Below are positions 26,721 through 35,900 of a stretch of DNA of 64,000 bases, piece after piece. Under the pieces are notes generated by a model. The model made no database searches, was not told the origin of the DNA, and worked only from the letters and a program-made list of their open reading frames with translations. Each line of letters begins with the position of its first letter. Position 1 is the first letter of the stretch. Source of the DNA: Ignavibacteria bacterium (GTDB lineage Bacteria > Bacteroidota > Ignavibacteria > OLB7); assembly GCA_020635205.1 (NCBI GenBank), contig JACKAE010000001.1, positions 1,054,001 through 1,118,000 on the forward strand. The letters run 5' to 3'. The position numbers were made by a program, and so were the translations under genes.

Positions 26721-27050
26721 AGTGCTCTCGGAGAGGTTAAGTAAATAGACCGAAGCTGCTCCGCTTCAGTCTGAGTTGGTCTTTTCTATGCTTGGGGGGA
26801 ATTTAACGAATTGCGTCAAAAGGAAGGTTCATCCCTTTTCTGTCCATAAATCAAGGATGCAGCCAATCAACCCTTACGCACTGTTACCCCACCTACCCCT
26901 TCCCCGATTGATTTCGCCTCCGCAAGGAACTAAATTTGCCGGCTGCAATGGAATCAGGGTCAGATTTCCCCTCTCATACATCAACTGCTGTTGATTCCAG
27001 ATAGATAGAATAAAATACGATCTGCCGGTTTTCCGACGAGGACTTCACGA
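26721..27050. other. 330-bp divergent intergenic region
   Basis: Lies between the starts of the nucleotidyltransferase fusion and queA, so it holds both promoters. A small hairpin GAAGC-TGCTCC-GCTTC is at 26752-26766, with AGACC at 26747 and GGTCT at 26778 as weak outer arms. No gene, tRNA or recognised riboswitch. Confidence 0.5.
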
Positions 27051-28088
27051 ATGAAACTTTCCGATTTTAAGTATTCCGTTCCAAAATCAGCCATTGCTCA
27101 ATATCCAGTTGAACCACGCGACAAGGCAAAACTCCTTGTTCTGGATCGAAAGACTGGTGAAATTGAAGACAAGATATTTACCGACATTGTCTCCTATTTC
27201 GAGAAAGGGGATTGCTTGGTAGTAAACGAATCACGCGTTTTCCCGGCTCGCCTTATTGGTAAGAAGGAGAAGACAAATGCTACGATCGAGGTGATGCTTC
27301 TGCGGGAACTCTCTCGCAAAGATGCCCTCTGGGATGTGATCGTTGACCCAGCACGCAAAGTTCGGATCGGAAACAAGATTTACTTCGACGACGGCAACCT
27401 CTACTGCGAAGTTATCGACAACACAACCTCGCGAGGCCGGACAGTTCGCTTCAACCACACAGGAAACATCTACAAGACAATCGAGCGCATCGGGCTAATG
27501 CCCCTGCCGCCATACATTGCCCGCGAAACCACCGACGACGACCGGGATTACTACCAGACAATCTTCGCAAAGGATAACGGATCGGTTGCTGCCCCAACAG
27601 CCGGGTTGCACTTCACCAAAAAACTTCTTGCACGCTTAGAGCGGAAGGGGGTACGGATTGCTAAGGTGATGCTCCACATCAACCGCTCAACGTTCGACCC
27701 AGTTGAGGTAGAAGACCTAACCAAGCACAAGATGCACTCGGAATATTTCGAGATCAGTGCGCAGTCTGCTGAGACAATCAACAAAACAATCAAGGGAAAG
27801 AAGAAGGTCTTCGCAGCCGGAGCATCGGTGGTGCGCGCACTGGAAAGCTCGGTGCTTACCGCTGGCACAGTGAAGCCGAACAAGGGGTGGACCGATAAGT
27901 TCATCTACCCACCTTACGACTTCCGCATTGTTGACCGCTTCATCAGCAACTTCCAACGTCCTGAGAGCACAGTTCTGATGATGGTAAGTGCCTTCTCTGA
28001 CCGAGAGGTGATCCTGAAAGCCTACAAACATGCCCTGAAAAGCGACTACCGTTTCTTTAGCTACGGCGATGCGATGTTGATTGTGTGA
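27051..28088 (+). CDS. queA: S-adenosylmethionine:tRNA ribosyltransferase-isomerase
   Basis: 345 residues, full length. QueA transfers and isomerises the ribosyl group of SAM to the 7-aminomethyl-7-deazaguanine at tRNA position 34, making epoxyqueuosine. Family motifs: MKLSDFKYSVPKSAIAQYP, VVNESRVFPARLIGKK, MPLPPYI, DRDYYQTIFAKDNGSVAAPTAGLHFT and SAFSDREVILKAYKHAL. The ATG start gives the canonical N-terminus. Other queuosine genes (queF, queD, queC) are together at 61.6-63.3 kb, so the pathway is split over at least two loci here. Confidence 0.95.
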   Translation: MKLSDFKYSVPKSAIAQYPVEPRDKAKLLVLDRKTGEIEDKIFTDIVSYFEKGDCLVVNESRVFPARLIGKKEKTNATIEVMLLRELSRKDALWDVIVDPARKVRIGNKIYFDDGNLYCEVIDNTTSRGRTVRFNHTGNIYKTIERIGLMPLPPYIARETTDDDRDYYQTIFAKDNGSVAAPTAGLHFTKKLLARLERKGVRIAKVMLHINRSTFDPVEVEDLTKHKMHSEYFEISAQSAETINKTIKGKKKVFAAGASVVRALESSVLTAGTVKPNKGWTDKFIYPPYDFRIVDRFISNFQRPESTVLMMVSAFSDREVILKAYKHALKSDYRFFSYGDAMLIV

Positions 28089-28259
28089 GTGCATTGTAAC
28101 ATAGGATGCAATTGCAGAAAGGGTGTAGAGAGTATTTCTCTCTGCACCCTTTTGCGTGTTGGCTATCGATAGTAAATCTCTTGCCCGCTCTATAGTACCA
28201 AATTCGCTACCGGTAGTCGTAGACTATGTATCGTTTCCTCTTTTTCTGAACCCTCTTTC

Positions 28260-28419
28260 GTCCCGCTTTGCGGGACTACTTCATGGCTGGAATTTGCTCT
28301 CCACCCTCTAACGAGGATGGCTATGAACTGACGCCCCGCTTTGCGGGGCAAAAGCTGATAGCACGGTGCGTGAGCTTTTACCGTGTTGCCTCTCCTAATG
28401 AAGCCCCGCTTTGTGGGGC
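28260..28419. repeat. element with three GCTTTGC-loop hairpins
   Basis: Three nearly identical hairpins occur in 160 bp: GTCCCGCTTTGCGGGAC (28260-28276), GCCCCGCTTTGCGGGGC (28333-28349) and GCCCCGCTTTGTGGGGC (28403-28419). The shared loop suggests a palindromic repeat family. This occupies most of the 458-bp gap 28089-28546 between the convergent queA and mobA; the rest shows no gene. Confidence 0.6.
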
Positions 28420-28546
28420 GACAGTATTGACGGCTTGTACCTGAAGAGTCTCTTCGTTATGCGCTGAGCAATAGAGGCAAGCCTGAACAGAACTACGTCT
28501 TCAGCAATTGAATCTGGTGTAACTACTTCATCGCGTGTAGTTTGCG

Positions 28547-29116
28547 CTATCGTTTGGTTAGCCTCTGCCAGTCTTGCGGGTTGTTGACGTTGGTGAGGTC
28601 TTGCCAAAAGTTGAGTGGTAGATCAGCATACGCAAAGTTTCCCCGCCCCAACAGGTTCCGCAGAGCATAGTCTTGATCTTGGCGTTGCCTTCCTATCAAG
28701 GGGAGACAGGCCGATGAGTAGAGGGAGAAGAGTGGTTCCAACCTCCCCTGGTTTTTGCAGATAAGGCCGTGGGTGTCAGTGTCGTGGGGAGCGTGCGAGA
28801 TAAGCCAGCGCAATGCCTCCACAGAAAGTAGTGGGAGATCACAAGAGATCAAACAAATGTCTGATCCAGAAAGTGTGAGTGCTGTTTCAAGCCCGCCGAG
28901 TGGCCCTATGCGTGGATACGCATCAGTTGCAAACTGAACCTCAGCGAAAGGCCAACCCTCAGGTTCACTTCGTCCTACAACAAGAACAGGTTCTCCGGTT
29001 GACTTTGCAGTACGGACGGTTCGTTCAAGCAGGCTCTCTCCGTTCCATTGGAGGAGTGCCTTATCTTGGCCCATTCGGCGAGACTCTCCACCGGCAAGAA
29101 TTGCAATCGTTAGCAT
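28547..29116 (-). CDS. mobA: molybdenum cofactor guanylyltransferase MobA-like
   Basis: 189 residues, right size for MobA, which links GMP to molybdopterin to form the guanine dinucleotide cofactor. The N-terminal ILAGGESRRMGQDKALLQW is the signature nucleotide-binding loop of the family; PRIGPLGGLETAL and LISCDLPLL are further family blocks, and the end VNNPQDWQRL is also typical. No other molybdopterin gene or molybdoenzyme is in the window. A small transposable element lies just upstream of its start. Confidence 0.9.
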   Translation of the reverse strand: MLTIAILAGGESRRMGQDKALLQWNGESLLERTVRTAKSTGEPVLVVGRSEPEGWPFAEVQFATDAYPRIGPLGGLETALTLSGSDICLISCDLPLLSVEALRWLISHAPHDTDTHGLICKNQGRLEPLFSLYSSACLPLIGRQRQDQDYALRNLLGRGNFAYADLPLNFWQDLTNVNNPQDWQRLTKR

Positions 29117-29162
29117 GTAGAGAAGGAGATTCTTATGTCACTCAGAAGGTTCTTCATAGATA

Positions 29163-29252
29163 TAGGACTTACGCAAAATCCTGATGAACAGACGTTGCGA
29201 TAGAAACGATGGGGCATTTATCTCAAATGTAGACCTCTTTGCGTAAGTCCTA
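29163..29252. mobile_element. 90-bp MITE with GGACTTACGCAAA ends
   Basis: GGACTTACGCAAA at 29165-29177 is matched perfectly, inverted, by TTTGCGTAAGTCC at 29238-29250, with TA directly outside both ends, as expected for a TA target-site duplication. The 60-bp interior is non-coding. This is a small non-autonomous element in the mobA upstream region; its ends differ from those of the 0.4-kb elements at 19.1 and 22.3 kb. Confidence 0.8.
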
Positions 29253-29297
29253 AGATATTCTCACAAACAGATCAAAGCGAGTAGAATACGATAAGGT

Positions 29298-30668
29298 CTA
29301 TACATCCCTAAGTTCTTCTCGAATTGCTCCGTCGCGGTAGACAAAGTAAATCACCCCGGCATGATCGTCAGTGAAGAAGAAGTTGTTCTCGCCAACGCGA
29401 AGTATATCGCATGGCCTTCCATAGCGCTTCCCATCTTTTAGGAAGCCATTCACAAAATCTCCCAGCACTTTGTTGTTTCCTACTCGCACGATACTGTATC
29501 CCCTCTTCATGGCAACGTTACCCGATCCGTGGAGAGCAACGAGGAAAGTGTTGTTCAGACTTTTATCGGTTGCCCCCCCAAACCAGTCGAATCCAAGAGG
29601 AGAAGAGTGAGCTAAGAATCCTGCCCAAGCTGTGTCGGCCTTGTCGGGGGAGAGAGCGTTTTGCTCGGAGCCGTAGACAGGGTCGGCGTAGATCTTGTTT
29701 TGATACTGGTAAGTATATGGCCACCCGAAGTTTGCACCCGATGTAATTCGGTCGAAATTATCTTCTGGCTTGTCTAAGCCGAGGTGGTCGGCCCCCATGT
29801 TCGTTCCCCAGAGAAACCCTTCAGCCCACCGAAGTCCGACAGCGTTGCGTAAGCCCCGAGCATAAATTTTTAGGTCGCTTCCGTCTGTGTTCATTTCCAG
29901 AATGGCAGCTCGAACTTCCTCCTTCTCCTCGCAAACATTGCAACTGCTGCCAACAGAGACATAGAGCTTCCCATTATCGCCGAATGCAACGGTTCGGGTT
30001 AGATGCCATCCACCTTCACGGTAGCTCTTGCCGTAATCAGGGAACGTTGTGAGTGTATCTGGTGCTCCCTCAGGCTGCGTATCACCATTGGTGTAACGGT
30101 AGCGAAGGAGAGCGTCAGTTACAGCCGTGTAAAGCCAAACTTGTCCATCTGGATCGACGTGAAAGGCAACGTTGTTTGGATTGCGAAGGCCGTCAAGATA
30201 GGTGGTGCGCTTGTTAAAACGTCTGGTTGCCACATTGAAGTCTTCAAAAATGTAGACTTTCCCCTTCCTGTTGTCGGAGAGATCGTACATATCAGTCGCA
30301 AACAACCGATTATCTGGACTCATTGCCATGAACCGCACTCGCTTCAATCCTTCCGATGCCACGGCAATCTCGAACCCCTCGGGAACGTTCAACGTGAACT
30401 CTTTCTCCTTTACGAGGTGCGATGCTTCGGTAAGCCTGATCGTGTGGGGGCGAAGTCGTAGCGGAGCCTCAGATTCGGGGGAAGGAAGTTGGTGAACTTG
30501 TTCTTCCTCGTTACCCCTACTGTCGGTTTGCTCTTCCTGTTTTGGAGCTTCAGGGATTTTGTTGGCAGCCGACTCTTTCTGGTCACCCTGCTCTTCTGAG
30601 CAGGAAAGAGAGAATAGCGAGAGAGAGAGGAGAAGAGTGGCCAACAGCGTAGCTCGATTCGTTTGCAT
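29298..30668 (-). CDS. PQQ-dependent sugar dehydrogenase-like lipoprotein
   Basis: 456 residues from the ATG at 30668. A longer frame upstream adds 69 residues without signal-peptide character, whereas this start gives a good lipoprotein signal (LLLSLSLFSLSC). A low-complexity Glu/Gln/Ser spacer follows. The catalytic part resembles soluble glucose dehydrogenase/sorbosone dehydrogenase beta-propellers: PEGFEIAVASEGLKRVRFMA, LDGLRNPNNVAFH, YVSVGSSCNVCEEKEEVRA, IYARGLRNAVGLRW, and a terminal VIYFVYRDG. Such enzymes oxidise sugars with PQQ at the periplasmic or outer surface; the substrate is not predictable. CNVCEE adds an unusual cysteine pair. No PQQ-synthesis genes are nearby. Confidence 0.82.
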   Translation of the reverse strand: MQTNRATLLATLLLSLSLFSLSCSEEQGDQKESAANKIPEAPKQEEQTDSRGNEEEQVHQLPSPESEAPLRLRPHTIRLTEASHLVKEKEFTLNVPEGFEIAVASEGLKRVRFMAMSPDNRLFATDMYDLSDNRKGKVYIFEDFNVATRRFNKRTTYLDGLRNPNNVAFHVDPDGQVWLYTAVTDALLRYRYTNGDTQPEGAPDTLTTFPDYGKSYREGGWHLTRTVAFGDNGKLYVSVGSSCNVCEEKEEVRAAILEMNTDGSDLKIYARGLRNAVGLRWAEGFLWGTNMGADHLGLDKPEDNFDRITSGANFGWPYTYQYQNKIYADPVYGSEQNALSPDKADTAWAGFLAHSSPLGFDWFGGATDKSLNNTFLVALHGSGNVAMKRGYSIVRVGNNKVLGDFVNGFLKDGKRYGRPCDILRVGENNFFFTDDHAGVIYFVYRDGAIREELRDV

Positions 30669-31088
30669 GATAGTATAAAAGGAGATCATTCTGAAGATTG
30701 CAGATAATTTACGCAGATTTCTCCACGAATTCGACATGGAAGGAGAGATTGCGGAGGGCTTCCAATGATTAGGATATCTCACTGAGAGCAGGTTTGCCAT
30801 TCTGATCCGCTTTGGCGAATGCCGAAGACCGCCAAAGGGAGCACCGCAGATAATCTCGTAGAATATCGAGAGCATCGTCGTTCTCCTCTACAAGGACTAC
30901 GAGACTCTTCACGCCGCTCCGTTCAAAGTGACAGACGTGACAGAGTGCTCATTTCTGAGGTTCCTGACTTCAGCTTCGATTTTTTCGATACCCTATCGCA
31001 ACGGATGAAATTTTAGTTATCTATTGTAATTGCAGTTTCACTTCCGTACATTCATGCCCGACTCCACGCCCACCACGAGAGTCCAACA
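30669..31088. other. 420-bp divergent gap, no gene; one dispersed-repeat fragment
   Basis: Separates the sugar dehydrogenase from the surface cluster. Around 30899-30935 GAGACTCTTCACGCCGCTCC followed by GTTCA and AAGTGAC is, inverted, similar to GTCACTCAGAATGAAGCGAA...GAAGAGTCTCG at 40530-40566, a sequence type often seen as a dispersed repeat in environmental genomes. Nothing else recognised. Confidence 0.45.
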
Positions 31089-32843
31089 ATGTCCATGATG
31101 AGGCTAATCCTCATGTTCGTGTGTGGGAAAACGCCATACCCTCTACTTGTAGTTGCCATACTCTTCTGGCCGCTTGCCTCTCTTGTTGCTCAAGACTTAG
31201 ATAGCATTGGCACTGCTCCTCCGCTCACACTGTACGGATCGGTTGGTGCATCGCTGATTGGTTATTCAGCCGACGGCATTGATGAGCGACGAGAGCCGCT
31301 TTCGTGGACTGTTAACGGTGCTCTCAACGCTTCGATCTACGAGATCGACATTCCCATCGACTTTATCCTGAGCGAGCAGGAACGTGAGTTCCGCCAACCA
31401 TTCAACAGAGTTGGACTTTCACCCAGCTATAAGTGGGCACGTATCCACTTAGGCTACCGCGCACTCAACTTTTCGGACTATACGCTCGGAGGAACAACGT
31501 TTCTCGGGGGAGGAGTTGAGTTAACTCCCGGGCCGCTCCGCATTGTTGGGATGTACGGACGGTTTCAACGAGCAGTGGAGGAGGATACGACCCAGGAGTT
31601 TGTTCTTCCAGCTTACGAACGGTGGGGGTATGGTGGGAAGATTGCTTACGAGGGGGGTGGGTCAGATATTGGGCTTATCTGGTTCCGCGCTTGGGATGAT
31701 TCGTCTTCATTGAGTCGCCAGCCAACAACTGTTGATATTCGTCCGCAAGAGAATACGGTGATCGGCTCAACGCTCGAGTTCGATATTGTGCCGAACCACT
31801 TCCGGTTCGAGAGTGAGGGAGCGGCCAGCATTCTAACGCGCGACATCCGCTCCGCACCATCCGACACAACCGACATCCCATCTATCGCCAACGATATTCA
31901 GACTGTGCGCAACTCGACAACGTTGACACTCGCGGCAAAGTTGGGGCTGCGCTATACGAGTAATGACTTCTCTGCACGCCTCGGCTACGAGCGCATTGAA
32001 CCAGAGTATGAATCACTCGGAGCGTACTACTTCACGACAGACGTTGAACGCTTCACGCTGGAACCGTCGTTCAATCTTTTCGAGCAACGTTTGCGCGTAA
32101 GTGGATCGGTTGGCCTTGAGCGTGATAATATCTTGGAGACGAAACTGGCGCAGACCAACCGAGTGATTGGCTCGGCACTTGTTGGGTGGGATCCCGGGCA
32201 GACGTTCGGAATTGACGCGAGCTACCTGAACTACTCTACTGGACAAGTAGCCGGACGCGAACCGATTAACGACACAATTGCTGTGCGCAACGTTTCGCAG
32301 TCAGCATCGCTTGCTCCGCGACTTCTCTTTGTAGGGGAGAAGACAAATCACTTTATCACCGTTGTAGGGAACCTTCAAGATTATACTGACAAAAATGCCT
32401 TCACCGGAGAACTGGCCGACAGCCGCTCACTTACTGGCAACCTGATCTACAATCTCGCCTTTGTGCAGACCCCTCTCTCAACCGGTGCTTCGCTCCTCTA
32501 CTCGGAGACGACGACCGGAGAAGTGTTGACCACCTCCGTTGGTGGTTCTGTCAACGGGTCGGCAGGTCTGTTCGGAAGCTCTCTCTCTCTCGGCGCGTCG
32601 GTTGGCTACACCCGTACTACCCAACAGTTCAATACTGTTGAAACCAGTGCCGATGTATTAAACGAAAATCTGAACGCCTCCTATCGCCTAAGTGATGCAG
32701 ATCTCCTGACCTTCACTCTCTATGCTACGCAGAGCAGTGGCAATCTCTCACTGAACTCCGACTTCAACGAGTTAACAGGTGTGCTCAGCTATAGTCGATC
32801 CTTCTCGTTGAGGGTGGGAGATAAAGAAGAAGAGACCCCGTAA
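31089..32843 (+). CDS. outer-membrane beta-barrel protein, first gene of surface cluster
   Basis: 584 residues with a signal peptide ending near LASLVAQ. The whole mature chain has barrel-like alternation, for example FNRVGLSPSYKWARIHLGYR, NFSDYTLGGTTFLGGGVEL and GPLRIVGMYGRFQRA early on, then many strands such as LGLRYTSNDFSARLGYERI. The early block recurs in Bacteroidota outer-membrane proteins of unknown role. There is no plug domain, TonB box or OmpA domain. The next gene starts 70 bp downstream in the same direction, so this barrel may be the membrane partner of the giant protein. Confidence 0.62.
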   Translation: MSMMRLILMFVCGKTPYPLLVVAILFWPLASLVAQDLDSIGTAPPLTLYGSVGASLIGYSADGIDERREPLSWTVNGALNASIYEIDIPIDFILSEQEREFRQPFNRVGLSPSYKWARIHLGYRALNFSDYTLGGTTFLGGGVELTPGPLRIVGMYGRFQRAVEEDTTQEFVLPAYERWGYGGKIAYEGGGSDIGLIWFRAWDDSSSLSRQPTTVDIRPQENTVIGSTLEFDIVPNHFRFESEGAASILTRDIRSAPSDTTDIPSIANDIQTVRNSTTLTLAAKLGLRYTSNDFSARLGYERIEPEYESLGAYYFTTDVERFTLEPSFNLFEQRLRVSGSVGLERDNILETKLAQTNRVIGSALVGWDPGQTFGIDASYLNYSTGQVAGREPINDTIAVRNVSQSASLAPRLLFVGEKTNHFITVVGNLQDYTDKNAFTGELADSRSLTGNLIYNLAFVQTPLSTGASLLYSETTTGEVLTTSVGGSVNGSAGLFGSSLSLGASVGYTRTTQQFNTVETSADVLNENLNASYRLSDADLLTFTLYATQSSGNLSLNSDFNELTGVLSYSRSFSLRVGDKEEETP

Positions 32844-32913
32844 GTCCACCCTGAAGAGAATCTTATAAAAGAATCTGTTTGATGGAAGAAAGAACAGTCA
32901 AAGCGCATGAATC

Positions 32914-35900
32914 ATGATACACGACATGGGTAGAGGAATGTGGAGAAGATCAGTCTGGTCCGGACTTCTTCTCCTGCCACTGATGACCGGTCTGCTGTTC
33001 GCACAGGGTGAGCCAATTACCGTGACGGTAACTGCTCTGCCACCATATTCACCAGACCTAACTCTCTGGGAATCGAATCCAGATAAAGTATTGATCCGGT
33101 TGACGAATCGGTCGAGCGAGTCGCATCAGGTGCGGCTTAGTGGCTTTGCGGAGAACCTCAACGGGAGTGTTCGCATCGTCACGAAGGACAACTATCCGCG
33201 CAACCGCATCACTGTTGGACCAAATGCGACGGTGAACCTGAACCTGCGTGACTTGCAGTTGTTTTCTGCCGACGCTGTGGAGTTCATCGGCGCGGAGAAG
33301 AATACGGTTGCTCGAACGAAGCGGCTTCCCGAAGGTTCATATCGTATCTGTGTGCGGGCACTGGAGTTCACAACGCTCGTTCCTCTCTCACCACAAGAAC
33401 CAAGTGGCTGCGCCACGTTTGTGATTCGTTTGGCTGAGGCTCCTCGTCCACTCCTTCCATCGTGTGGGACAACAGTAAAAGTGTTGAACCCACAGCTTGT
33501 GAACTTCCAGTGGAGCGTTCCGGCGGGAGGGCCAGGGAACGTGCAGTATCTCTTCGAGATGGCCGAAGTCCCCCGGGGTGTCGATCCAAATGATGCGCTT
33601 CTGGCAAAGACATCGCCAATCCTTTTCACGCGACGACTGAACGCTCCAATTCTCTCCTACGGTTCGGCAGAACCTCCGCTACGCCTCGGCCAGCAATATG
33701 CCTGGCGAGTGCAGGCAATCGACCCAGCCCAGAGCGTTGTCTTCCGAAATGAAGGCTATAGCGAGGTCTGCTCCTTTATCTTCGGTGAGACTGTGCCGTT
33801 GATTGGAGGGGGAGATAATATCGATATCGGTATTGGCATCAACCCAATCAAGTTGGATACTAACAAGGGAAGAACATTCATTGTAGGGGATGAAGGAATT
33901 CGTGTGCGAGACCTACGCACACTGAACGACCTGATTGTCCCAGCCTGCATCACCCTCTCTCCAAAAATTGTAGAGAGTGGGGTAAGCCGCTCCGCCCCTC
34001 AGTTCCAAGTGGAGATACAACCGGGGATCAATCCAAACGCAATCACTGGGGGGAAGATCGAGATTTGGGAGGAAGAGTCGAAGCTGACAAACATTCGCCT
34101 GTTCGATGAGCGGAAGAGGAGAGCAGCATTTGAGGGAACGTTCAACGGACATGGGGCAAGTGATATTCGCCACACGAAGACCGGTAATTCTTCCCTTCTC
34201 GACCTGATGTTCATCAACCGAAAAGGTTCTCGACTGAGCTTCGTTCCGACTACGGGGAAAACCTATCGTTGGCGGGTGACGTTGAACTTCGACGGCAAAG
34301 AGATTCGTGCCGACGGAACGCTCTGCAACTTCAACCAGGCAGTAAGCCCGTTCGGAAAGTTTCCAAACAAACTTGGAATTCCAGACCGACCTGACACTCT
34401 TGTAGCAGCCGGCTTTGAGATTGTAGTGGAAGAGTGGGATGCCTCGTCAAAATCTGAAGATGCGAGCAAGCCGAGTGGTATCGGGCGGATCAAGTTCGAC
34501 TGCGATGCTGGGCCAACAATCTTCACGCCGATTCCGTGGGGGCCGGGCGACTTGAAGTTGAAGCCGTATGAGTTTGGCGTTGTTGATCTGATTGCTGACT
34601 CAGCAAAGGAGTTCTCGTTGCCGGAGGCTCGGACGCTCGACGGATCGGCGAGGGTTGGGAGTTCGTTAACAGTGTTGATGCCAGATAGGAGTGCGACAGT
34701 TGCTAAGGATGAGAAGATCACAATCAGTGGTGGCCGCACAGAGATGATGGCAGCGGGAGCGTTGCGGAATGAGTTGCTGCTCGATCGCGATCTCTTGCTC
34801 GATCTCTTCGGCAAAAATTCTCCAGATGGTATTCGCGTTGCCTTCCGAGATGTGAAGTGGAACGGACCGGTGCAGCCGAAAGTAACCTTGACAGAAGGGA
34901 TTGCTGTCTACCCGAGCGCAACACCAATCCCCACTCCTCCTGCGCGACTCGACCTTCAGAACGGCTTCTCTCTCGACATCGATTCGTTGACGATTGAACC
35001 GAGTGAAGCTCGGGTGGAGGGGAATATTCTCCTTCCCCCTTCAATTATCAGTACAGATACCTGCACCTATGCCACGCTTCCTGTTCCGGAGACAAAGATT
35101 ACTCCGTACTGCGAGTTCTATATCGAGTCGAACGACTCTACGTTTGGCCGTTGGGCAATTGGTGAAACTGGGTTGGAGATCATGGGTGAGGGATATGTCA
35201 TCGATTTCTCCTCGACGAAGTCAGCCGGGGGAGTTGTTCCAGGGTTGGGAAATATCTGGAAGGGAGTTGTTCTCCGTCAGGGGGAGACACCCGGCACAGG
35301 TGTGAAGGTTATATCGAATCGGGGATACGTCAAAGGGAAGTACGAGTTCAGCAATGGACTGATTGAGGGGGATGGATTTGCCGGCAAGCTCGATTTGAGT
35401 GAGCTTCTCAGCTTCATTACGCTTGATCCTTACGACTACGTCCTCTATCTCCCCGAAGGATCACTGGAACTGTCGGCAAGTGCCATTGATTCGGGCGAGT
35501 TTAAGAACGGAGAAATAGTCTTGCCGAAAAAAGGTGTCTCCCGGAGTTTGGCGGGTGGAACTGTTACCACACGATTTAAGAAACTCTTCGTACAGAAGGA
35601 TATGGATCTCTTCGCCCGCGTAGAGGTGGATGATGCTCTCGTCTGGGGAGAGAAGGCAAAGCACCCGACAGATGTTCACTACTACGAGTTCTCTGCCCGG
35701 CAGGATAGTGGTTCGTTTTTCCTCGCTTCCCGTTGGCAAAAGAAAGCCTTCTTCCCGGTTGCCGACACGCTCTACAAAACACCTTTCCTCGGAGTGCCGG
35801 AGACAAATCTTGAAGCGCAGGGGATGGGGGGGGTAACCTTCCCAATGCTTCGCCAGCGTGACTTCACGATCTATACCAAGGATATTCCCGATTCGACCGG

